A stretch of 20,483 nucleotides of DNA from Chara braunii (Eukaryota; Streptophyta; Charophyceae; Charales; Characeae). The position numbers and the translations under genes are program-made. The notes under the pieces were generated by a model. It made no database searches. It was not told the origin of the DNA and saw only the letters and a list, made by a program, of their open reading frames with translations. Numbering within the stretch: the first letter of the stretch is position 1; each line of letters begins with the position of its first letter. The DNA lies in the NCBI GenBank assembly GCA_003427395.1, contig BFEA01000789.1, forward strand, positions 504,640 to 525,122. The letters run 5' to 3'. Positions 1-8,403 of this stretch are shown here, piece by piece.

Positions 1-446
1 CCCCCCACAAAAGAGCATGCATTCAGCATAGCGTCCGTGGCCACAAAATGGACATATAGTGTCCGGATGAGGAGGGTGCCTGCAGTATATATGTATATAG
101 GTCATACTGGTGCTGCTGAACTTGGAAGAACAGCAGAACATCTAGTAATGAGTTATGACAACACCAGTTCAAAAGAAGTGAGAGAAGTGATTTCTGAGGA
201 GCCGATACGCAACTAAGCTCAGAAGCTGCACAGCGCGACCTCACCGTTCATTGGCTTCATTAGGACTAGACAGGCCATGTCACAGCAGCCACCACTGTCA
301 CCCAAAAGGCGATCGTATCGACTTGGGCGTACTTCACTCGTATGACAGATCCTCATTCATAAATGACTATTTTACAAGGGCGATTGTTCAGACCCTTTCG
401 CAATTCTTAGACTCATTTTAAAGCGGGTCGTTGTCCACACCCACCG

Positions 447-451
<5 letters not shown>
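1..451. other. Non-coding stretch, nothing recognised
   Basis: I see no coding pattern, RNA gene or repeat structure in this left edge apart from a short alternating TA-rich patch near 86-100. The short open frames here lack any recognisable motif and run through low-complexity sequence. Confidence 0.5.

Positions 452-516
<65 letters not shown>
452..516. repeat. (CT)n microsatellite
   Basis: An almost uninterrupted run of about 32 CT dinucleotides. It is the first of several CT/AG tracts in the window. An open frame crossing it on the minus strand is only an Arg-Glu repeat read from the microsatellite and is not a gene. Confidence 0.97.
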
Positions 517-519
<3 letters not shown>

Positions 520-1195
520 TGAACATTGTGTGTTACATGTCGTCTGCCTTTAACATGCTGCAGATGTGAAAAAGATGTCATGGTACCCCAACGCAATCTT
601 AACACGCATAGGTGAATGTTGAAATGGGAAAAATTCAAAAAAATCCACAATGGGTAGAATAGTGCCAACTTGCTACGATGCAACAGAAGAGGCAGGGATG
701 CTATGGAGTTCCTATACTAACAATCTAGAACAGGTAATATCTGCAGACTCTGGACATACGCCTTGCGACATCCATCAGCTTCCGTGAACGGGCGCCTACT
801 CCACCAAGTCTTGCTTTCCCCCAGATGGTATTCCGGTGCCCAGCTCTAGCTAATCAGAATCTGGGAATGTGAATCAAAGAGTCTTCTGTGTTTAGTCCCT
901 TTAGCATCGATGGACAGTCTACTCTGCCGTACACCAGATGGGGAAGAGAAGGCCAGGCACCGCCGCCAACCAATTGTCTTGTGCAGCGTGAGAGAGATGG
1001 TCGAATGCCCCAGCCTGTAGATTAATGCCAGTGTGTGCACATGAGGATGCGGAGCGAGTGGTGGCGAACGGTCTCTGTCTCAGTTGTGCCACAGTATGCA
1101 GACAAAACCCAGAAAGCGAAAAATTAAAAAGAGAAAGAAAAGAAAAAGGGCGGGGAGTTGGGGACAGCAAACGAGGCGGTAAGTTGGCGACCACC
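517..1195. other. Non-coding stretch, nothing recognised
   Basis: Between the CT tract and the tRNA-like segment there are only short overlapping open frames on both strands with no shared motif or codon signal. An A/G-rich patch occurs near 1120-1160. I find no splice-bounded exon that I could defend. Confidence 0.4.
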
Positions 1196-1201
1196 GCCTA
1201 C

Positions 1202-1272
1202 GGGCCTAATCTAAGTTGGTACACCGATGAGCTTTCGAAATACAGACCCGAGTTCGAATCCCGATGCAACCC
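1202..1272 (+). other. tRNA-like segment (degenerate tRNA or SINE head)
   Basis: The stretch has an internal Pol III promoter arrangement. A box A-like string (TAATCTAAGTTGGTA, 1207-1221) is followed about 44 bases later by a box B-like string (AGTTCGAATCC, 1251-1261), which is the tRNA spacing without a long variable arm. The T-stem pairs only partly and the acceptor arms pair poorly (only a GGG/CCC match is clear), so this is not a working tRNA. A tRNA-derived SINE head or an old tRNA pseudogene both fit. No clear SINE body or poly(A) tail follows. Confidence 0.35.
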
Positions 1273-1495
1273 TACGAACAGAATGGAATAATTCCGAATC
1301 ACATGGGGCCGGTCAGTTCGCCCTTTCATAGTCTCATTAAGAGAAAAAAAGACGAAGAGGAGTAACTGCCAGACATGATCGTGGAGGCGGTTAGAGAAAT
1401 TGAAGTGGGGGGAAGAAGAGAGAGATGAAGAACAGAATATGTACAGATGGTCGAATTCGGCACACGGCATGCACGCAGCATGCACAAAGTGTGCT

Positions 1496-3622
1496 TCAAG
1501 CTGCCTCCGTCACTGCCTGCTCCTGAGAGGCTGAGGCTACGGGGAATTCTGACGACCGACTGTGGGAATTCACCATGACCTTATCTGCGATATGGTATTC
1601 ACACTGTATCGCCTCGTAGTGCCCCACCTCTTCTTCTCCTACAGGTTCACCCTCGTTCAGGGCGTGTGACTGTGGAGCAGGCAAACACTGGGCAGGGGAC
1701 TCTGACTGCGACTGTTTGCAGCACGATGCGCACATTCTCCGGACACACCAAAGGTCTGGCGCAGCCATGCACCCTTCCTTTTGACACCAATGAGCTCCAC
1801 ACTCCCTTGCATGCGGCGACTTGCGACAGCAGTCACTACACATCTTTGCCCGGCACCACACCGTCCAATCTCTTTCGCAGTGCGGGGAACTACAGGTGTA
1901 CTCGTCTGAAACAAGGGGATGGCGGTCCAGGCCGAATTGTCGTGCAACCATATTCAGCTCGCAGTGCTGGAGCGGTCCACCAAGCTTGTCTTCCCAGTAA
2001 TTCTGATAAGTGAACATATCCATCATCGTGTTGAAGTCATCGTAACCATCTGAGTCGGGCACAAACCCGTCATACGCATCATCGTACTCACTCTCGCCAC
2101 AAGAGGAACCATCAACACTATCTCCTTCCCCATCATCGACAAACCCGTCGTGATCCCCTCCTTGTGCACGCCTACGTCCTCTACTTCGATGGTCCTCCTC
2201 TTCCTCCTGCGGGCTGTACCCTGCCATCCGGTGGGAGCCCCTCCTAGCATGCAGAGTTCCTTCAATGCTATTCACTGATACGGAAAACTCCGCAATCTGG
2301 TCCCTCTCTAAGATCAGTTGCCGCAGCAAGCAGTGCAGCTGTCTGATTGCCTCACCGATATTCTTTTCGTCCAACGGCTCGCTCCTCTCCTCCATGTCTA
2401 CCCCTCTTTCTATCCGAAAGGCCTGTCCCTGCATGCCTATCCCCCTTTCTCTGTGGAGGGACTGGTCATCCAGCCCTCCAGCATCTGGGGGGAGCTCTTC
2501 AACCTCTTCGGACGCCCGGGCACCGGCCAGCAATGCTGATAGGACACGAGTCCTCAAGTACCTGATGCTGGAACCTTCTCGGAACTGGGTCCGCAATTCT
2601 ACGTCCCATGTCGCGGGGACAGCAAGAACGGTGCTGACAAGGTGAAGAAGGCCTCCCAGGCGCAGATCAGAGGAGGAGGCAGTGGCAAACACTCCTCGGC
2701 TGTGGGGGAGAACACGTTTCTCGACCAACCTGAAGATCTTCCGGTTCTGTATCGCAACGCTTACGTCACAGTCCAGCAAGAGTGCCCCGACCTGGTGGTC
2801 CGTCGGTATAAGCACATCCCTTTTCTCCCAGTTCTGCCCCCACAGCTTCCACGGTCGTTGAGGATCTCCACCCCACTTCACAGTCCCTGCATGGCTATCC
2901 TCGCGCTGCGATGCGTCATCGAGGGGTTGCCACCGCTGTTCCACATATTCCCAATCATCTCTGTCATTCTCTGCATGATCAGGATACGGACGCGGATCAT
3001 ACCACGTGAGCTCGCTCTCAGGGATTCTGTTCATGTAATAGATCTCGTCCTCCCAGCTCTGAGGGTGGCAAGGATGGAGGCACCATCTCCCTGGAAGACG
3101 ACAAGCCTCGCACTCCTTTAACTCCGGCCGACCCTCTAGGAGGAGACTAGAGGAAGCCGCAGTCGCACAGCTGACATCCTGGACTCCAGTTTCTTTATCT
3201 ACTCTCCTGGGGCAACTTTCATCATGCTTCTCTTCCGCGTACTTCCTCATGGCCTCCCTTACCGCTGACAGCTCGGTGATTGGCTGCAGAAGATTGAGGA
3301 TGTCCATGCTGCTGCTCCCAAGGGACGTTGAGAGCCGAACACTGTGATCGACAAAGATCCAATGGAGCACACGCTCACCCTTCGCGTCAAGGAACTCCCG
3401 CAGCGCCTTATCGGCTACTTTTGCATCCTGCTTGCGAACCGCAACGAGCCTGCTGTTCAGCCTCACTGCTGCATGAAACTGAACTTGACGATGCCATCCC
3501 TTCAGTAACAGCTCCAGCAGAGCATGAAAGGACAGTTTGGAAGACCATAACCTGCGCCACTCCGCTTCCCAGACCTCGGAGTCCGTAGACATAGGACAAC
3601 TCCTACTCTCTAGCTCCGCCAT
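1496..3622 (-). CDS. Hypothetical protein with a duplicated cysteine-rich, probably zinc-binding motif
   Basis: A 708-residue intronless frame. I do not recognise the family. The start is well set: ATGGCG follows an in-frame TGA seven codons upstream (3641-3643) with no ATG between, and the frame ends in TGA. In order it shows: a helical N-terminal part (about 1-135); a small Cys cluster C171-x2-C174-x6-C181-x3-C185; a Trp/Asp-rich stretch (190-270); a mixed region (270-370); a charged segment with a basic patch (479-485) that could be a nuclear signal; a strongly acidic linker (about 496-530); and two cysteine arrays. Array one uses C577, C582, C590, C595, C598, C599, C608 and H611. Array two uses C613, C618, C626, C631, C634, C635 and C646, perhaps with H653. 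The first six cysteines of both have identical spacing. By analogy with other Cys-paired arrays I infer zinc binding and a nuclear or nucleic-acid role, but no enzyme motif is visible. It could also derive from a mobile element. No poly(A) signal or promoter box was identified. Confidence 0.72.
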   Translation of the reverse strand: MAELESRSCPMSTDSEVWEAEWRRLWSSKLSFHALLELLLKGWHRQVQFHAAVRLNSRLVAVRKQDAKVADKALREFLDAKGERVLHWIFVDHSVRLSTSLGSSSMDILNLLQPITELSAVREAMRKYAEEKHDESCPRRVDKETGVQDVSCATAASSSLLLEGRPELKECEACRLPGRWCLHPCHPQSWEDEIYYMNRIPESELTWYDPRPYPDHAENDRDDWEYVEQRWQPLDDASQREDSHAGTVKWGGDPQRPWKLWGQNWEKRDVLIPTDHQVGALLLDCDVSVAIQNRKIFRLVEKRVLPHSRGVFATASSSDLRLGGLLHLVSTVLAVPATWDVELRTQFREGSSIRYLRTRVLSALLAGARASEEVEELPPDAGGLDDQSLHRERGIGMQGQAFRIERGVDMEERSEPLDEKNIGEAIRQLHCLLRQLILERDQIAEFSVSVNSIEGTLHARRGSHRMAGYSPQEEEEDHRSRGRRRAQGGDHDGFVDDGEGDSVDGSSCGESEYDDAYDGFVPDSDGYDDFNTMMDMFTYQNYWEDKLGGPLQHCELNMVARQFGLDRHPLVSDEYTCSSPHCERDWTVWCRAKMCSDCCRKSPHARECGAHWCQKEGCMAAPDLWCVRRMCASCCKQSQSESPAQCLPAPQSHALNEGEPVGEEEVGHYEAIQCEYHIADKVMVNSHSRSSEFPVASASQEQAVTEAA
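1664..1894 (-). other. Tandem Cys-array domain within the 708-residue protein
   Basis: These bases encode residues 577-653. Two units, 36 residues apart, both read C-x4-C-x7-C-x4-C-x2-C-C, with a Trp directly before the third Cys and a Met directly before the fourth in each. Unit one closes with x8-C-x2-H and unit two with x10-C-x6-H. Paired cysteines and a trailing C/H are what a zinc-coordinating fold would need. The metal is inferred. Confidence 0.7.
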
Positions 3623-4132
3623 TGGTCTGCCTGACCGACCTCACTCTCTTCCTCTCCTCCACCCGAATATCCCAAACAGCAGCAAAAGCAAACACCACAA
3701 TCTACCGACAACCTGCTCTAAACGCTTCAACTTGCTTAAGACTGCACTCGAACGCCTCACCTCCCACGCAACACAGCAACACCCAGAAGCACCTGGTGGC
3801 AATGCTTGGCAGTTCAGCATTCAAACAGTCGCATGCCATGCGGGGCGGGATTGGGATTTTGCAATGAAATTCTCTCTCCTCTTTCCAGCTGCTAAATCTG
3901 CCGACGCACTGACTGTTTTAACAAACCCCAAGCCCAGTCCTGATGTTGCCCACCCTTCGCCTTTCAGAACCCTGCTGCCCTCTATCAGCCACAAAACAAA
4001 CACACTGCCTCATCTGCATGTTTGTTACGTCGCCCCGTCTCCTTTGAAGTTGCTCTTTACAACTTTGCTTCCAGTAGTGTTTCCTCCTGCCGCTTCTTCT
4101 GTGCTTGGAACCCTCAACTTGCGCCCATGCTC
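3623..4132. other. Upstream flank of the minus-strand gene, pyrimidine-rich on the plus strand
   Basis: This is the presumed 5' untranslated and promoter region of the 1496-3622 gene. A 250-codon plus-strand frame (3537-4289) crosses it but overlaps the real gene antisense and has no motif, so I treat it as chance. I see no convincing TATA box at a sensible distance. Confidence 0.35.
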
Positions 4133-4470
4133 GATGGCTGACGTACCACAGATCAGCATCCAGAGCCTGCAAACTTCATCTGGATGGAATGACAATTGTC
4201 AGAGGAGGAGCTCATGCCGCAGCCGTTCTCAATGCACGCAGACCCGTTCTATATCACTGTGTACCTTGAAGTATGAACTCTCGACTTGAACCGATGGTCG
4301 ATGGCTGACAATGCCCGACGTACCACAGATCAGCATCCAGCACCTGCAAACTTGATCGGGATAGGATGACCGATGGTCACAGGAGCTCATGCCGCAGCAC
4401 GTCTCAACGCGTACAGCGTCACAACCCCATTCCACATCACTGTGATCCCCCGCTGCATCAAGCCTGCAGG
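4133..4470. repeat. Diverged tandem direct repeat, period about 175-185 bp
   Basis: Two units start with GATGGCTGAC (4133 and 4300). Both contain ACGTACCACAGATCAGCATC, CCTGCAAACTT, AGGAGCTCATGCCGCAGC and an ATCACTGTG end (near 4253 and 4436) in the same order. Unit two has a short insertion after its first ten bases. No reading frame is kept between the units. Confidence 0.8.
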
Positions 4471-4950
4471 TGTCATTTTGCAGCCCCAACGTGTGGAAAG
4501 AAGCCCGACCTTGACGGTTGGTTCAACCACGACCGACTGCCACTGCCAGCCCCGTCATACACTTCTGCCCTGAACAAGAGCAGGCAAACACAAAATGAAC
4601 TGTTACAGAGTGTGTGTGCAAAGAAGCCCCCCCTTGATGGTGTCCAACATATCCACCCAGCGCACAGCCGCTCAACGAATACAATTAACAGTTGTTGTCA
4701 TTGTTGAACAGAGAAGTCAATGCACCGCCTCCATTCGCGACACACACCAAGACCACCGTCCTCCACACGAAAGCTGATTGTAACAGAGTGGAAACCGGAA
4801 GACGCGACAGCCATCCGGAAATGTACCAGAGCAGCAACCAGACAGGACAGGGGAGGCCTACAGTACGGCAAAATGCAAAATGCACAGGGGAGTAATCCAC
4901 GACAGAGAAAACTCGCTCGAATACATGGTGGCGATACATTTCTACTGAGG
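4471..4950. other. Non-coding stretch, nothing recognised
   Basis: Only short overlapping frames are present and none carries a recognisable domain. It separates two sets of ~180-190 bp repeats. Confidence 0.4.
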
Positions 4951-5330
4951 AGTTTAGTAGAGGGTGTGCTGGGAATGTACTTTCTGTGGATCGCGGAAAC
5001 AATGTCAGTCTGGGCGCCCTACAGGATGCACAAGAGCTTGGTTCCGACACTGTTCGCAAGGCCAGGACTTATAACTGGGGTGATCTCCTTCTTCACTACG
5101 CGCGCACATCGGTCTGCTCGACTCTGCTGCTGTTGATCAGAGTTTGGTAGAGGGTTTGCTGGGAATGTACTTTCTGTGGATTGCGGAAACAATGTCGGTC
5201 TGGGCGCCCTACAGAATGCACAAGAGCTTGGTTCCGACACTGTTCGCAAGGCCAGGACTTATAGCTGGGGAGATCTCCTTCTTCACTACGCGCGCACATC
5301 GGTCTGCTCGACTCTGCTGCTGTTGATCAG
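4951..5330. repeat. 190-bp tandem duplication (two copies)
   Basis: Copy one is 4951-5140 and copy two is 5141-5330, directly abutting, each exactly 190 bp and differing at 7 positions by my count (about 96% identity). Both begin AGTTTRGTAGAGGG and end CTGTTGATCAG. The plus-strand frame stays open over about 54 residues in each copy, but 190 is not a multiple of three, so the two copies are not one frame. Four of the seven changes are synonymous in that frame, which is too few to prove coding. Confidence 0.95.
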
Positions 5331-5471
5331 GTACCATTTGTCGACCTCCCCACCATTTTTGTACGAGTGGTTTCCCACATGCAGAGTGGAGCTAGGACCA
5401 ATATTGGGCCCTATTTGGGGCTAGCTCTACATCTCTTCGCTACCCGCCCAACCAAAGGCCTCTCACAATCA

Positions 5472-5775
5472 GGAATTCAACGATATATCCATGGCCTCGG
5501 CCAATGAAAGAGCCTGTTGACTCCGTGGAAGTTACAGCTAAAAACTCCTACAGGCATCAGTTGCTGACAAAGACTCATCATAACATCCAGGCAGATCTTC
5601 TTCACTATGCGCGCACATCGGTCTTCTGTCGCTGATCATCGGTCTTCCATCACTGATCTGTTCAGGCATCCAACGATGACCGTGGCTTCAGCCAATGAAA
5701 GATGCTGTTGCCTCAGTGGCTTGAAACTGAACACTCCTACAGGCTACAGGCAACTACTGACAAAAACGGCTAAGG
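5472..5775. repeat. Degenerate ~190-bp direct repeat, relative of the upstream tandem pair
   Basis: Units starting at 5472 and 5665 share CAACGAT, CCAATGAAAG, ACTCCTACAGG and CTGACAAA at offsets of 189-193 bp. The first unit also contains CTTCACTAYGCGCGCACATC (about 5599-5618), which is in both copies of the 4951-5330 duplication. This points to one old ~190-bp tandem family with a recent two-copy expansion upstream. Confidence 0.65.
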
Positions 5776-6245
5776 GCATCCTGCACACTCCAACCTAACT
5801 ACTCTGCCCTTTTCAGCACACTGTGGCCACAAAACCAACAACGAGAGAGGGTAACTTTTTTCTTTTTTTGAATTTTTTTCTAAAATACGGTGACTCGTTG
5901 AGGGGAATACTAAATTCTAATCCCAATACATACATACATACATACGCTAAGGGCAAAAAATTGTTCACAAGGACCCCAGCGTGGCATGATCTTCAAAGGA
6001 GGTCGGGAAGCCCCTGTACTAGTCGGTGCCCACCAGCCAACGGATAGACCTGTTAATGCCCACCACTCGGTCACTGGTCAGCTCACATGATGTTTTGGGG
6101 GCAGAGAACGGGATCACGTAGAGGGTCACAATTAGGGCATGGAGAGGGAGAAGCGGTCATGTGCACAGAGAGCGGTCAGGGGGTAGGGCAAGGAAACACA
6201 GATTGACAGAGACGGACAGAGACAGACTCTCCGTGATGAAACTAC
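5776..6245. other. Non-coding stretch with a short (ACAT)n run
   Basis: It contains a T-rich patch (5851-5880), an (ACAT)n run near 5928-5946 and GACAGA-type short repeats near 6200-6225. No gene is evident. Confidence 0.4.
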
Positions 6246-6252
6246 TTCTTCA

Positions 6253-6277
6253 TCTTCTTCTTCTTCTTCTTCTTCTT
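6253..6277. repeat. (CTT)n microsatellite
   Basis: A short CTT run upstream of a longer one; about 45 bp of unique sequence separates the two. Confidence 0.9.
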
Positions 6278-6323
6278 GAGTGGAGATGGCGGAATCTCTA
6301 ATTATGGACTCTGATCATCTTTT

Positions 6324-6367
6324 TCTTCTTCTTCTTCTTCTTCTTCTTCTTCTTCTTCTTCTTCTTT
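6324..6367. repeat. (CTT)n microsatellite abutting the U6-like sequence
   Basis: About 14 CTT units. On the minus strand it reads (GAA)n and begins directly after the AAATAAAAG that follows the 3' end of the U6-like sequence, so it may have grown from an A-rich retroposition tail. Confidence 0.93.
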
Positions 6368-6368
6368 T

Positions 6369-6471
6369 ATTTGGACCATTTCTCGATTTATGCGTGTCAT
6401 CCTTGCCCAGGGGCCATGCTAATCTTCATTCTGTGTACCACTCCAATTTTAATGGATGTCCGCTCCACAAA
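6369..6471 (-). ncRNA. U6 spliceosomal snRNA-derived sequence, probable retropseudogene
   Basis: Read on the minus strand, the 3' two-thirds matches the highly conserved U6 snRNA nearly base for base: GATTAGCATGGCCCCTG, then GCAAGGATGACACGCAT, then AAATCGAGAAATGGTCC. The 5' part keeps GGACATCC and AAAATTGGA. It is probably not functional. The invariant ACAGAGA box is interrupted by two short insertions (it reads ACACAGAATGA), one base of CTGCGCAAGG is changed to CTGGGCAAGG, and the 5' stem-loop is altered. The Pol III T-run terminator is missing and is replaced by AAATAAAAG plus a GAA tract. I see no plant-type upstream sequence element and TATA box at the standard distances. The AGC triad is intact. 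U6 normally pairs with U4 and U2 and forms the spliceosome's catalytic core. The 5' boundary is approximate. Confidence 0.88.
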
Positions 6472-6668
6472 ACTTTCTCTTCCTTCTAGTTTTGGACTGC
6501 CTGGACAGTGAGTTTTTAACTTTTTAATATGCAATGACCTGTACAGAATCAGTCTAAGATTTACGCTGTTTTCCGAGTACCGCTGCCTGATGGTTTAAAT
6601 TTTAAAATTTGTTGAGATGTCCGTGTTCTGAGTTCTGAGTGAGAATGCTGTTTCCTTGCTTGCGTCGA

Positions 6669-6870
6669 AGTCCCTATGCGACGTTGCTATATAACTGTTT
6701 GCTCGTCCTGTGTTCCCTTTGGTGATTGAACTGCTTTTCTGCATCTCTGTGTCGAACACGTTCAGATTCAGCAACTTATTCCAATCCTCTTTGCCAGTGG
6801 GATCTGGCCCTAAGTCCCTATGTCACGTCGCCATGTGATACAATAACTGTTTGCTCGCCCTGTGTTCCCT
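6669..6870. repeat. Short diverged direct repeat, offset about 145-152 bp
   Basis: AAGTCCCTATG, ACGTYGC and ATAACTGTTTGCTCG followed by CCTGTGTTCCCT occur in the same order near 6669-6720 and 6813-6870. Confidence 0.6.
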
Positions 6871-6920
6871 GTGTTACAGGAAGCGTAGCTAGCTTAGAAA
6901 AGGGGAACGACACGGACAGG

Positions 6921-7202
6921 ACTGAGATCGACCACTGGACAGGCTCAGTAAAAAGACCGGGTCGGACAGGGACAAATGTAGAATTTGCCAGGTACCTGAC
7001 ATGGATTTCCGAGCAACTCAGGTAGGCCGAGTAACATCCGGCAGGCCTGGGTAGGTCCAATACTGAGATCGGCCACTGGACAGGCTCGGTAGAAAGACCG
7101 GGTCGGACAGGGACAAATGTAGAATTTGCCAGGTACCCGGCACGGATTTTCCAGCAACAAGGGTAGGCCCAAGTAACATCCAGTAGGCCGGCGTTAGGTC
7201 CA
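6921..7202. repeat. 141-bp tandem duplication
   Basis: Units 6921-7061 and 7062-7202 match along their whole length (roughly 85-90% by eye), including a perfect shared core AGACCGGGTCGGACAGGGAC and the following AAATGTAGAATTTGCCAGG. The period is 47 codons, so a minus-strand open frame crosses both with a 47-residue protein repeat. No known domain is visible and the frame may be open by chance. Confidence 0.9.
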
Positions 7203-7539
7203 GTAGACTCCATAAGAAGTCTGAGAGTCCACGCCCATATCTAGGTTGGTCTTATAGGTTAGAGAAGGTCCAGTACTGGGGATGGCAGGCTACAGAAATG
7301 TTCCCGCCTAACAGCAGGAACGTCCGTGAGGCGCAGCAGGCTGGTTGAGGCAGCAGTACCTGGACTGGAGAAGTAGGAGGCCGAGTTGCAAGAGTATATG
7401 ATTCGGGCACATTGATTGAAGTGGCATCTTACCCAGCAGCCATGCTGCTGCTCCCCCCACACGGTGAAGGTAGGCGGAGCTCCTGCTGAGCAGTAGAGGG
7501 AGAACACGACGAGAGAAGGAAGAAATTGAAGGGCAAGAT

Positions 7540-8098
7540 TTCAGTTCAACTAATGTAATTCTTCTGCTTGGTCGTCGTCGTCATCGTCGTTTTCTTTGTT
7601 TATTGTTCTTTCATTCTATTCCACTCGTTGTATCTGTCCACTTTTTCTTTTTAGTTTTTTGCTCTTTCTTCTTCTTCTTCTTCTTCTTCTTCTTCTTCTT
7701 CTGCTTCGTCGTCGTCGTCGTCGTCGTCTTTTTCTTCGTCGTCGTAGTTGTCGTCGTCAGCGGCATTGCCGTTTTCCCCTTCAGTTCAACTAATGTAATT
7801 CTTCTTCTTCTTCTTCTTCGTCTCCGTCGTCGTCGTCGTCGTCATCGTCATCGTCGTCGGCGTCATTGTTGTCGTCGTTGTCGTCTTTTTTATTTTTTGT
7901 GCTTTCATTCTATTCCCTCTTTATATCTGTCCACTTTTTCTTTCTAGTTTTTTGCTTCTTCTTCTTCTTCGTCGCCGTCGTCGTCGTCGTCACCGCCGTC
8001 ATCACCGTCATCGTTGTCGTCATCACCGTCTTCTTTGTTTTCGTTTTTTCATTGTATTCCACTCTTTATATCTGTCCACTTTTTCTTTTTAGTTTTTT

Positions 8099-8101
<3 letters not shown>
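7540..8101. repeat. Compound satellite: CTT/CGT microsatellites with a recurring ~72-bp module
   Basis: A non-microsatellite module containing ATCTGTCCACTTTTTCTTT and TAGTTTTTTGC occurs three times (about 7591-7663, 7884-7956, 8031-8101). Another 25-bp string starting TTCAGTTCAACTAATGTAATT occurs at 7540 and 7780. Between them are CTT and CGT/CAT runs. The order (25-bp string, CTT/CGT, module) is repeated, so this is a higher-order array of about 240-290 bp units with a shorter last unit. Long Phe/Val/Leu-rich frames here are microsatellite translations. Confidence 0.88.
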
Positions 8102-8164
<63 letters not shown>

Positions 8165-8172
8165 TGTGTGTG
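8100..8172. repeat. (CT)n followed by (GT)n microsatellite
   Basis: CT repeats run to 8147 and then switch to GT repeats up to the first bases of the LTR element at 8171. The CT part follows directly after the third module of the compound satellite. Confidence 0.95.
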
Positions 8173-8230
8173 TTACATGCTGCGCCCGCAACAGCCTGCA
8201 CGCGCCATTTTCAGGCCCGTGTCGTTTTCA

Positions 8231-8403
8231 GCCTGCAAGCCTGAAAACAAGGGCCACCAGGCCCTGTGTCGTTTCAGCCTGAAAGCCTGAAAACAAGGGC
8301 CTACAGGCCCTGTGTCGTTTCAGCCTGAAAGCCTGAAAACAAGGGCCTACAGGCCCTGTGTCGTTTCAGCCTAAAACAGGGCCCTCCAGGCCCTGAGTCT
8401 TTT
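8231..8403. repeat. 46-bp tandem repeat in the LTR U3 region
   Basis: Units begin with GCCTGMAAGCCTGAAAACAAG at 8231, 8277 and 8323, with a shortened one at 8369 (period exactly 46 bp). Each carries the imperfect inverted pair GGGCC/GGCCC. U3 tandem repeats of this kind are often enhancer-like in LTR elements, but that function is only inferred here. Confidence 0.92.

Noticed and set aside
3537-4289. 250-codon plus-strand open frame
   Set aside because: It overlaps the minus-strand gene's start antisense, crosses the first diverged repeat, and has no motif or biased composition. Most likely chance.
6280-6489. Plus-strand frame with a poly-Leu stretch resembling a membrane segment
   Set aside because: The Leu run is the CTT microsatellite translated and the rest is antisense to the U6-like sequence.
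6921-7202. CRISPR-like array
   Set aside because: Only two long tandem units with no spacer pattern, and the window is eukaryotic in character.
7596-8282. Phe/Val/Leu-rich frames that look like transmembrane proteins
   Set aside because: They are translations of CTT, CGT and CT microsatellites.
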